Positions 52,578 to 60,451 of a stretch of 64,000 nt of DNA are shown piece after piece. Position 1 is the stretch's first letter. Each line of letters begins with the position of its first letter. A program made the translations under genes and the position numbers. The stretch comes from an uncultured Lachnospira sp. (GTDB lineage Bacteria; Bacillota; Clostridia; Lachnospirales; Lachnospiraceae): assembly GCA_910585095.1 (NCBI GenBank), contig CAJUBU010000001.1:186001-250000 (forward strand), in the 5' to 3' direction. Under the pieces are notes generated by a model. The model was not told the origin of the DNA. It saw only the letters and a list, made by a program, of their open reading frames with translations, and did no database searches.

Positions 52578-53048
52578 ATGAAAAAAACAGGTTTTTATAT
52601 TATTAAAGATAAATTTTTTGTAGATATGCCAGACCCATATCTCAAAAAAAATAAGACAGAAAACAGACCACATTATTACTGTTTTGAAGATACGAATACT
52701 GGCATATACTGGATGATACCATTGTCCAGTCGTATTGATAAATACAGAAAGATTATGGAGAAAAAAGAAAAAGACAGAAAACCCTGCGATATTCTTCATA
52801 TCGCCAAACTGGATGACAGTCGGGAGAGCGCATTTTTGATACAGGATATGTTTCCAATAACAGAAGAATACATAGAACGAGAATATACAATCGCTGGAAA
52901 TCATCTAATGTTGACGAGTGAACATACCGCCAGATAAATTGAGCAGAAAGCGAGAAAAGTCATAGGTATGTTGAAACGCGGCATAAAATTCACTCCAACA
53001 CAGCCGAACATTATAGCGATATTAGAGAAGTTGAGAGAATACAGATAG
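52578..53048 (+). pseudogene. cptN: CptN-like type III toxin gene with an in-frame stop codon
   Basis: The ATG at 52578 (AGGATAGG upstream) opens 119 codons: GFYIIKDKFFVDMPDPYLKK, ENRPHYYCFEDTNTGIYWMI, PLSSRIDKYRKIMEKK, KPCDILHIAKLDDSRESAFL, IQDMFPITEEYIEREYTIAG. This matches CptN/ToxN-family endoribonucleases, including the PLSS-R/K active-site region (residues 48-52). TAA follows at 52935-52937. The same frame then continues for 36 codons: IEQKARKVIGMLKRGIKFTP, TQPNIIAILEKLREYR, then TAG at 53048. Family members, as I recall them, contain this tail in one piece. One base change (such as AAA to TAA) explains it. The truncated protein is probably inactive; readthrough is possible. Confidence 0.85.
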
Positions 53049-53217
53049 TTTCTTATTTAAAAGAGACCATAAAAATATTAAATACTACAAAAAATATATT
53101 TCTAATGAACCATTTAGAAGAAAAAAATGTTGTTTAAACTTTTCAAAGTTAAAAACAGAATGTGAAAAGTATAATTCAAAAATTAAAAAACAACATAAGA
53201 ATGGAGAATTAATATGA
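53035..53217 (+). pseudogene. 5'-truncated remnant of a gene preceding the next glycosyltransferase
   Basis: A frame of 60 codons without a start codon (ENTDSFLFKRDHKNIKYYKK, YISNEPFRRKKCCLNFSKLK, TECEKYNSKIKKQHKNGELI) ends in a TGA that overlaps the ATG of the next gene (ATGA). Such overlap is typical of operon neighbours. The composition is protein-like, and the frame opens right where the toxin tail ends. I infer that an upstream gene lost its 5' part when the RNA-toxin segment was inserted. Confidence 0.45.
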
Positions 53218-54398
53218 ACATACTGCTATTTGAACACAATAATTTCGGAATGGAAGACATCTGTGAAACACTGGAGCAGATGGGACATCAATATAAGCGT
53301 ATCTCTACTATTTTAATTTATGAACGAGTAAGTGCTGAATTCGACCAACTATTTGAAGAAGCAATAAACACACATTTCGACTGTGTATTTACATTTAATT
53401 ACAGTCCCGTTCTTTCTAACAACTGTAAAAAATACAATATTCCATATATTGCCTTTGTATATGACAGCCCATTAGTAGCATTATACTCTTACACAATTAT
53501 TAATCCATGCAATTATGTATTTATATTTGATAAAGCATTGTATGAAGATTTTAAAAAGGAAGGAATCAATACGGTATACTATGCTCCTTTAGCAGTCAAC
53601 TGTGACCGACTGGCAAGACAACTTGCCCAAACCCCAAGTCAAATTTTAAATAAAAATTTTCACTGTGATATATCCTTTGTAGGTTCGATGTACAATGAAA
53701 AACATAATCTTTTTGAACGGTTTAAAAATCTTCCGCCTTATGTATCAGGCTATTTGGATGCCATTATGGATGCACAGCTTAAAGTATATGGCTATTTTTT
53801 TATTGAAGAATTGCTTACAAGCAATATCATTGAAGAATTGCAAAAAAGTGTTCCTGTCAAGCCAAACAAGGATGGTGTAGAGACTGTTCCCTACCTTTAT
53901 GCCAACTATTTTATTGCAAGAAAGCTTGCAAATTTAGAGCGTTATTCTCTGCTTTCTGAGCTTTCTGCAAAATTTGGCAAAACCTATAATATTCATCTTT
54001 ACACGCCAAATCCTACGCCCGAGTTGCCATTTATTTCCAACAAAGGTGAAATTGACTACTATAATGAATGTCCTTTTGCTTTTGCTCAAAGCCGCATTAA
54101 TCTCAACATTTCTTTGCGTTCCATTCGCACAGGAATCCCTCTGCGCGCAATGGATATCTGCGGTGCAGGCGGATTTTTGATGACAAATTATCAGGCAGAC
54201 TTATATGATGTATTTGTACCAGATGAAGATATTGCTATATATGAATCAAAAGAAGATTTAATAAATAAATGCAGCTATTACCTTTCCCACGAATCGCAAA
54301 GAGTACAGATGGCAGCAAATGCGTTTGGAAAAGTAAAAGAAAAGCACACCTTTTTGGTGCGTTTAAATGAAATATTTAATATTGTATTTAATTCGTAA
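53214..54398 (+). CDS. CgeB-like glycosyltransferase, paralogue 3
   Basis: 394 aa with the same two halves as paralogues 1 and 2: FTFNYSPVLSNNCKKYNIPY, IAFVYDSPLVALYSYTIINP, then GEIDYYNECPFAFAQSRINL, NISLRSIRTGIPLRAMDICG, AGGFLMTNYQADL. The ATG lies 8 nt after AATGGAG. The upstream gene remnant overlaps its start codon. Together with paralogue 2 it was probably once in a longer plus-strand operon. Downstream is a diverged copy of the dispersed repeat. Confidence 0.85.
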   Translation: MNILLFEHNNFGMEDICETLEQMGHQYKRISTILIYERVSAEFDQLFEEAINTHFDCVFTFNYSPVLSNNCKKYNIPYIAFVYDSPLVALYSYTIINPCNYVFIFDKALYEDFKKEGINTVYYAPLAVNCDRLARQLAQTPSQILNKNFHCDISFVGSMYNEKHNLFERFKNLPPYVSGYLDAIMDAQLKVYGYFFIEELLTSNIIEELQKSVPVKPNKDGVETVPYLYANYFIARKLANLERYSLLSELSAKFGKTYNIHLYTPNPTPELPFISNKGEIDYYNECPFAFAQSRINLNISLRSIRTGIPLRAMDICGAGGFLMTNYQADLYDVFVPDEDIAIYESKEDLINKCSYYLSHESQRVQMAANAFGKVKEKHTFLVRLNEIFNIVFNS

Positions 54399-54450
54399 AA
54401 ACTTTAATTATACTTTTCAATACTGATGTTATTTATTATTTAAAAATAAA

Positions 54451-54580
54451 AAGCAAAGAATATTCGCAAGTCATTTTACTGGTTGCTTATAAACTTATAG
54501 CTGCTATCACAACACAAGTCCCTCATTTATATCTTTACGATATTGAAATGAGGAACTTACTTAATGAAGTTAAAATATAA
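54451..54580 (+). repeat. Diverged near full-length copy of the dispersed palindromic element
   Basis: AAGC, AATATTCGCAAGTC, TTTACTGGTTGCTTATAAAC, then CTGCTATCACAACACAAGTC, TATCTTTACGATATTGAAAT, and the end TTACTTAATGAAGTTAAAAT. The order and spacing follow the copy at 4175-4302, but the palindrome arms have decayed. It lies between convergent glycosyltransferase genes. Confidence 0.6.
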
Positions 54581-54641
54581 ATAATTTTACAAAATAATAT
54601 CAGTGGATATTTACTTTTATATATTATCTGATATAAAAATA

Positions 54642-56792
54642 TTAATTTATTTCTTTCAAAATCTCAAGAAAATCACTTGCACGATTAAGCCATGTATGGT
54701 GTTTTAACGCATTTTCTTTGCCTTTTTCTGCAATTTTGCTGGCGATATTCATATCTGCCAGCAAATTTTTAATTTTTTGAGGCAAACTGTATATATCTTC
54801 TAATGAAAAAAATACAATATCCTTTCCATCTGTAAAATGCCTTTCAAGATAACTTGTTGTATCTGTCACACATATAGAACCTGCAAGCATAGCATTAGCA
54901 ATTCGCTCTGTCATTCCGCCCTTATGCCAGTTCATAATATTTAAAGAAATTTTACTGTCTGCCATCACTTCGACACCATCCTCAAAGGATACATCACCAT
55001 GAATAATTAAATGTTCATTATCAGCATATGGACAATCTTTCCATGTATTGGAAAATACATGAATATCAATACCAGAATCCACTAAAATTTTTACAATCTT
55101 TTCACGGTAATAAAAAGAAATCGCTCGCACTACATCCGTCATATGATGCAATTGGATAACAAATTCTCTTTTATCAAGTTTTATCCCCTCTGCATCAAGT
55201 ACTTGTCTCAAACCTTCACTAGCACTCGTATTTGGATTATTTTTAAGAACAATCATTAACTTTAAAGCAAGTCTTCTATCCTCTTTTTCCATCATTCGGA
55301 TAGCAGCAACGCCTTCTCTGTAATTGCAGTACACAGCTACAAATGTAACATCCCATTTACGTTTATTTAGACTGCAACTCTCCTTTTTAGGTAATATTCC
55401 GCCAGGCGGCAAATGCCATGCAGCATTTATACTTGAATAATATTCATTAATATACTTTACATATCCTTCATCTTGCGAGCATATATAATGACTTTTAATT
55501 GGCATCATTAGATAATAAGTGATATATAATGGATGGTCAAATGTAATATTAATTTTAGGAAAAGCTACTTTATTTCCCCATAAATTACCGTCTTTCATCC
55601 ATCTTGCAAATATACCTGTTTGAATCCCTACTACAGCTTTACAGTCACACTCTGCAATATTTATAAACAATTGATCAATATTTTGGTCTGCAATATCCTC
55701 ATCATTACTCTGATTTCTTACTAAATCTATATCAATAACAATTGCTGGCTGCTTTAATTTTATCAATGCATCAGCAAAGCCTTTTGCAAAAGATTTCAGC
55801 GCACCATTGCACATTGAAGAATTCATAACCACAATAATCAAATTTGTACTATCATTTACTGCAAAAAATGCATCACCGCGTCCTATCATTTGCTCTGCCG
55901 TATGAACAAAATAGTCCTCAATACCAAAATAAACGGCTTCTTTATAGCGATTTTGAAATGCCAAATCAAACAAATTTAATTTTTTTAATTTATCTGAATA
56001 TTTCCCTAAAATATAAGAATAGGTATAATACATATCTTGATAAACTGGTTTTTCTATACTTTGATAACAAACTGGAATAACAAAAGGCATAATCGGTTTA
56101 TCAAAATAGTTCGATTTTTCAAAATTACTAGAATTTTCAGAAATTAAAAAATCATTATTAATTGTAAATCTTTGCAGCAATCCTTCACTGCCCATATCAC
56201 ATATTCTAAGCAGCAATTCATAATCCTCACCACAAACAATATTAGCATTCCACCCTGCTAAAGCTAAAACCAATTCAACATTTACACATAAAAATACAAT
56301 ATTGGTATCACCTTCTATAACATATTTTTTAAATATATCTTGATATGTGGATAAAGTAATATTCAAATTTTCAATTTGTATTGATTTATCTATATTTATT
56401 TCTTCATTACATTTAATATTATCAATATATTTATTATATATATTAATATATTTCACAACATCTGAAATATCAATATTATTTTCTATATCTCCCTGAATTT
56501 CAGCTATATTCATTATCATCATATATTTGCCAGAAACATACTGTATTACATCATTTTTAAGTTCAGCAATACTTTGATACAGCTTGTCGCTAAGATTAAT
56601 CATTTTTACACGTTTACTATTATCACTTGATAGTGACAAATCTACTAAATTAATATTTAGATTAGCTGCATCAATAATTATATATTCTGTATCAATTGCT
56701 TGAAATTGCTTTAATAGACAATCCAATGCCTGGTTTAAATATTTACACTCTGATGTCAATAATATAACAATTGAAAGTGACTTATTTTTCAT
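54642..56792 (-). CDS. Large glycosyltransferase with CgeB-like C-terminal domain
   Basis: 716 aa. The first about 240 residues resemble a degenerate GT2 (GT-A) fold (LSIVILLTSECKYLNQALDC, then GEDYELLLRICDMGSEGLLQ); the centre (LIIVVMNSSMCNGALKSFAK) and the C-terminal 300 residues resemble the CgeB/DUF3880-type transferases (GVEVMADSKISLNIMNWHKG, GMTERIANAMLAGSICVTDT, TSYLERHFTDGKDIVFFS). So it likely has two transferase modules. It is followed by the FkbM gene upstream on the same strand, 100 bp away. A role in sugar chains of flagellin or surface polymers is inferred. Confidence 0.75.
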   Translation of the reverse strand: MKNKSLSIVILLTSECKYLNQALDCLLKQFQAIDTEYIIIDAANLNINLVDLSLSSDNSKRVKMINLSDKLYQSIAELKNDVIQYVSGKYMMIMNIAEIQGDIENNIDISDVVKYINIYNKYIDNIKCNEEINIDKSIQIENLNITLSTYQDIFKKYVIEGDTNIVFLCVNVELVLALAGWNANIVCGEDYELLLRICDMGSEGLLQRFTINNDFLISENSSNFEKSNYFDKPIMPFVIPVCYQSIEKPVYQDMYYTYSYILGKYSDKLKKLNLFDLAFQNRYKEAVYFGIEDYFVHTAEQMIGRGDAFFAVNDSTNLIIVVMNSSMCNGALKSFAKGFADALIKLKQPAIVIDIDLVRNQSNDEDIADQNIDQLFINIAECDCKAVVGIQTGIFARWMKDGNLWGNKVAFPKINITFDHPLYITYYLMMPIKSHYICSQDEGYVKYINEYYSSINAAWHLPPGGILPKKESCSLNKRKWDVTFVAVYCNYREGVAAIRMMEKEDRRLALKLMIVLKNNPNTSASEGLRQVLDAEGIKLDKREFVIQLHHMTDVVRAISFYYREKIVKILVDSGIDIHVFSNTWKDCPYADNEHLIIHGDVSFEDGVEVMADSKISLNIMNWHKGGMTERIANAMLAGSICVTDTTSYLERHFTDGKDIVFFSLEDIYSLPQKIKNLLADMNIASKIAEKGKENALKHHTWLNRASDFLEILKEIN

Positions 56793-56891
56793 TATAATTT
56801 ATAATATATGGCTTTCATTACTTGATAAAAGCAATATATCACAACCTCTCTTTCATTTTAATCTTATTTAAAATTTTCATATAATAATAAA

Positions 56892-58118
56892 TTATAATGC
56901 ATAACAGACTGTTTCTGTAACTCCATCCTTGTCATATTGTCTTATATACAACTTATATTCTGAAACTAAACTTTTAATAAATAGTGGAATTTCATAAAAA
57001 TCTTCTGGCTTATGATATATACATATAGCAAGCTTTGGTTTATAATCTTTTATGATATTAATGCTTCCTTTTAACGCTCTTAATTCAGAACCTTCTATAT
57101 CCATTTTGATAAAAGTAGGTTTTTCATCATAAATTATATCGTCTAAAGAAACTACATTTATTTTACTGTCAACAACTGATTCTATATTTTTTAAACTATT
57201 AGACTGTAACGTATGATTTTCACTCCACATACTGCATGTACCATAAAAATATGAAACATTTTCTCCATTGGAATTTTGTGTATCAACTATATGTGACATT
57301 GTATTTTCTAAATCATTAAAACATAAAGTACATTTTTTATCCCATAAACCATATGGATATAAAATATATTTTTCTTTTTCAAGATTTGTTTCAATAATTT
57401 CTTTTTTACTCAATAATGGTTCAAAGATTATTATTTTTTTATAATCTTTATTACACTTATTAATAAATTGTAAAGATGTCTCTCCATCAAAACCACCACA
57501 ATCAACAAAAACTTCATTATCACTTAATACAACATTTTTATCAAAATACTGATTCTCTTCAGGACTAACTATAGAAACATCTTTATCATCATTATATATA
57601 AATTGATTTTTCATTACTTCTAAATATACTTTTTTAGAAAAATCATCTTCTAAAAGATTATATACTTCCCTATATTTATCCTCATATTTCTTTATATGTG
57701 TTATTGGGAATCTTTTAAAAATTTCTGAAAAACTCTTCATATCAAAAATTTGTGATTTTTCAAATCCATTATCTAACAATTGTTTTCTAATCTGTTCATA
57801 CAATTTTTCATCAATAACACTTATAATTATCCAATAGTCTGATTTATTTTCTAATAAATAATCAAGTGTCACAATATTAATTTGTGTCTGTTTATCTTTT
57901 ACATTATTATCTTCTCTTCCCCCTCCTAATTTATTATCAATAAAAAATGAAATCAAAATATCTTGGGATTTGAACATCTCATAAACATAATGACCACAAT
58001 ATCCTGCACCAAAAATAGCAGCTTTTTTATTTTCTTTTTTGATATTCTCCTTAAATTTTTTTAAATTTCTTTGTTTCGATTGATATATTTCTTTTATAGT
58101 ACAATCAAATTCATTCAT
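56892..58118 (-). CDS. FkbM-family methyltransferase with N-terminal Rossmann-like module
   Basis: 408 aa. Residues about 25-130 form a small Rossmann-like module (KKAAIFGAGYCGHYVYEMFK, ISFFIDNKLGGG, DYWIIISVIDEKLYEQI). The C-terminal 240 residues are a FkbM-type SAM methyltransferase: EVFVDCGGFDGETSLQFINK (motif I), IIIFEPLLSKKEIIETNL, INVVSLDDII, PTFIKMDIEGSELRALKGS. FkbM enzymes O-methylate sugars or polyketides. The same small module recurs in the next three genes of the island. Starts with ATG at 58118. It lies 25 bp after the TIM-barrel gene, same strand. Confidence 0.82.
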   Translation of the reverse strand: MNEFDCTIKEIYQSKQRNLKKFKENIKKENKKAAIFGAGYCGHYVYEMFKSQDILISFFIDNKLGGGREDNNVKDKQTQINIVTLDYLLENKSDYWIIISVIDEKLYEQIRKQLLDNGFEKSQIFDMKSFSEIFKRFPITHIKKYEDKYREVYNLLEDDFSKKVYLEVMKNQFIYNDDKDVSIVSPEENQYFDKNVVLSDNEVFVDCGGFDGETSLQFINKCNKDYKKIIIFEPLLSKKEIIETNLEKEKYILYPYGLWDKKCTLCFNDLENTMSHIVDTQNSNGENVSYFYGTCSMWSENHTLQSNSLKNIESVVDSKINVVSLDDIIYDEKPTFIKMDIEGSELRALKGSINIIKDYKPKLAICIYHKPEDFYEIPLFIKSLVSEYKLYIRQYDKDGVTETVCYAL

Positions 58119-58142
58119 CCTCTTACAATCTCCTGCAACTTT

Positions 58143-59084
58143 TTATTTATTTTCAATCTTTTCTGCAAAATATTTTCCAATTTTAGCAATAAACGCTAAT
58201 GCATCCTCTCTCATTTCCACAGGAAATGAATCAAGCACTGGCGCGGTTTCAAAACTAAGCACTTTATCAAACTTGATAGCTTTTAAAGCATTGACAAATC
58301 CATCCCAATCTGTAGATGGTTTATTTTCTCTTGTTTTTGTAAATGTAAACGGCACTTGATGTAAGTCTGCAATTCCATCATTATCATGTATATGTAATAC
58401 CTTTAATCGGTCACCTAATGTCATAATAAATCGCTCAAAATCAATCCCCACCAGATTTGCATGTCCAGTATCAAAACAAAATCCAAGAACTTCTGCACCA
58501 TACTTATCATTCATATGGTCAATACGTTCTGCTGCTTTCACTGCATCACAGCATGGACCTTCCAAAATATGACTTCCAGTACAAATATAAATATTTTCAA
58601 CACACATGGTAATACCCATCTCTTTTGCCATAGGAGCCAGAAAATCTAAAAACATCTCTGTCATTTTCCATTCTTCCTCTTCTGAGCCTAAATATCTTGC
58701 CAATTTTAAACCATGTATCACAATATATTTACAATCCAAATAATCACAAAGCTGCATACTTTTTACAGCAACAATATCACGAAGATAAGCATTTAACTCC
58801 GTTGGAGCTTCTGGAACATAATTAGGATATGGCATATGCATTTGATGAACAGCAATGCCTGTTTTCTTTGAACATTCTTTAAATAATCTAAAATATTCCT
58901 GTAACTCTTCTTGCGTCTTATCAAAAAAAGTATTTAACTTTTCCGCATATAATGTCTTATTTAACAGATATTCATTTAAGCTGAAATCAACACAAGAAAA
59001 ACCTGCCTTTTTTAATTGCTCAAATCCTTCTGTAGGGTTTTCATGGTTAATAACTGTTTTTGTTTGCACACCAATTTTTAACAT
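58143..59084 (-). CDS. Sugar phosphate isomerase/epimerase-like TIM-barrel protein
   Basis: 313 aa of the AP endonuclease family 2/xylose isomerase-like fold. Metal-site motifs visible: AVHQMHMPYPNYVP, KYIVIHGLKLARYLG, ITMCVENIYICTG, LGFCFDTGHANLVGIDFE, LKVLHIHDNDGIADLHQVPF, VLSFETAPVL. Such enzymes isomerise or epimerise sugars or inositols with a divalent metal. It lies 55 bp downstream of a second TIM-barrel gene of the same fold (59139), so both probably work on one pathway. Substrate unknown. Confidence 0.85.
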   Translation of the reverse strand: MLKIGVQTKTVINHENPTEGFEQLKKAGFSCVDFSLNEYLLNKTLYAEKLNTFFDKTQEELQEYFRLFKECSKKTGIAVHQMHMPYPNYVPEAPTELNAYLRDIVAVKSMQLCDYLDCKYIVIHGLKLARYLGSEEEEWKMTEMFLDFLAPMAKEMGITMCVENIYICTGSHILEGPCCDAVKAAERIDHMNDKYGAEVLGFCFDTGHANLVGIDFERFIMTLGDRLKVLHIHDNDGIADLHQVPFTFTKTRENKPSTDWDGFVNALKAIKFDKVLSFETAPVLDSFPVEMREDALAFIAKIGKYFAEKIENK

Positions 59085-59138
59085 ATCACTGTCCTACCTT
59101 TCTATAATCTATAACCTTGTGTCACAAACACACATTCA

Positions 59139-60368
59139 CTATTGTCTTCTTTTTAAACGACCTTCGTAATATGAAGATAAGTATTCATCATTAAAAAACT
59201 CAATATTTTTCACGCCTAAATCCTTTAATTGCTGTTCAATTTCTCTATAATATATATTACAAATATAGACGCCGCAATCCTCTGATAATTTTTTTAATTC
59301 CTCTGGATTTTTTACTTCAAGACCACAAAATTTAGTTCCCCATATAGATGAATTATTATCACAAGTAAATAATGGCTTATACTGTTCGCCATAACATTTC
59401 ATAAAATTGCGACACATATTTCCAGCACCAAAAAGGACAATAGAATGATATTTTTTTAAAGAAGTTTCAAGTTCAATCTGCCATTTAAAATAATCCATTA
59501 TAGATTTTGACAATGCAAGAAGCTGAGGTCGTAAAATAGGTGAAAAATTTTTAGCTGTATCTTCACAATCTATTACAAGCTGTCCATCAAATTTAATTTG
59601 GCGTAAGCCTCTTATTAAGCTAAGCCAATCTGTTGTATTAGAATCTGTAGACCTACTTGTAAAAGGTACTAACTTATTTTCAACACTTCCATTATTATCT
59701 TTTATCAAAATGGTTTCAACTCGTTCTCCCAATGCTACAAGAATATCTTGCATATTCTGTCCACATAAATTGCAAACACCCACGTCAAGGCAAAATCCAA
59801 ATCGTTTGCTACCAACCTCTTTATTTAATTCATCAATCCACTTTACTGCTATTTTTTCATCGGAACATACACCTCTAACAAGATGTCCATTCACATCTTT
59901 ACACTGATTTTGCAAGAGTATCATTGTATCTTCTTTTTTACATTCCTTAGCAAGCTCCAAATAATACGCTTTGTTAATCTCCCATTCTTTATCAAATGTA
60001 ACACCAACATACAATGGACGTGCAATAATGTGTTTACACCCCATATTTTCAAGCATTTTTATACTATCTTTTCCTATACGCAACAATAATTCATTTAAAT
60101 CTGTTCGTTTTGTATCTCTTAATAAATAAGGTAAAAGTGCTGTTGTCACTTGAAGATTTTTTGACTGTATTCCTTTTAGAAATTTATCAAAATCTTGCCT
60201 TGTCTGCTCAGAATTTAATTTTGTCTCAAAACTCCTTAAATTCTTTCCAGGACAATATACACTTAAATCTAATAATATATCCTCAAATCCCGCATTTTTA
60301 ATATCTCCTATTCCTTGATTGGGAAATTCAGGAAATACAATTCCTGCAATTGAACTAATAATTTTCAT
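59139..60368 (-). CDS. TIM-barrel sugar isomerase/epimerase fused to a Rossmann-like module
   Basis: 409 aa. Residues 1-270 are a xylose isomerase-like barrel (MKIISSIAGIVFPEFPNQGI, KHIIARPLYVGVTFDK, MILLQNQCKDVNGHLVRGV, FGFCLDVGVCNLCGQNM, ILIKDNNGSVENKLVPF, LVIDCEDT). Residues about 300-400 are the small Rossmann-like module found in neighbouring genes (SIVLFGAGNMCRNFMKCYGE, PLFTCDNNSSIWG, GVYICNIYYREIEQQLKDLG). The start at 60368 lies 9 nt after AGGAG; a longer frame reaches 60416. Function unknown. Confidence 0.8.
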   Translation of the reverse strand: MKIISSIAGIVFPEFPNQGIGDIKNAGFEDILLDLSVYCPGKNLRSFETKLNSEQTRQDFDKFLKGIQSKNLQVTTALLPYLLRDTKRTDLNELLLRIGKDSIKMLENMGCKHIIARPLYVGVTFDKEWEINKAYYLELAKECKKEDTMILLQNQCKDVNGHLVRGVCSDEKIAVKWIDELNKEVGSKRFGFCLDVGVCNLCGQNMQDILVALGERVETILIKDNNGSVENKLVPFTSRSTDSNTTDWLSLIRGLRQIKFDGQLVIDCEDTAKNFSPILRPQLLALSKSIMDYFKWQIELETSLKKYHSIVLFGAGNMCRNFMKCYGEQYKPLFTCDNNSSIWGTKFCGLEVKNPEELKKLSEDCGVYICNIYYREIEQQLKDLGVKNIEFFNDEYLSSYYEGRLKRRQ

Positions 60369-60451
60369 ATTAAAATTCTCCTTTATAAATCTTTTATTCA
60401 TAAACAAACTTAACACTCTGAATATTTATATTGCTTTAATCATTATATTTA

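Noticed and set aside
52482..52904. Open frame on the minus strand opposite the toxin gene
   Set aside because: It is a shadow of the toxin frame, spans the antitoxin repeat and terminator, and has no ribosome binding site.
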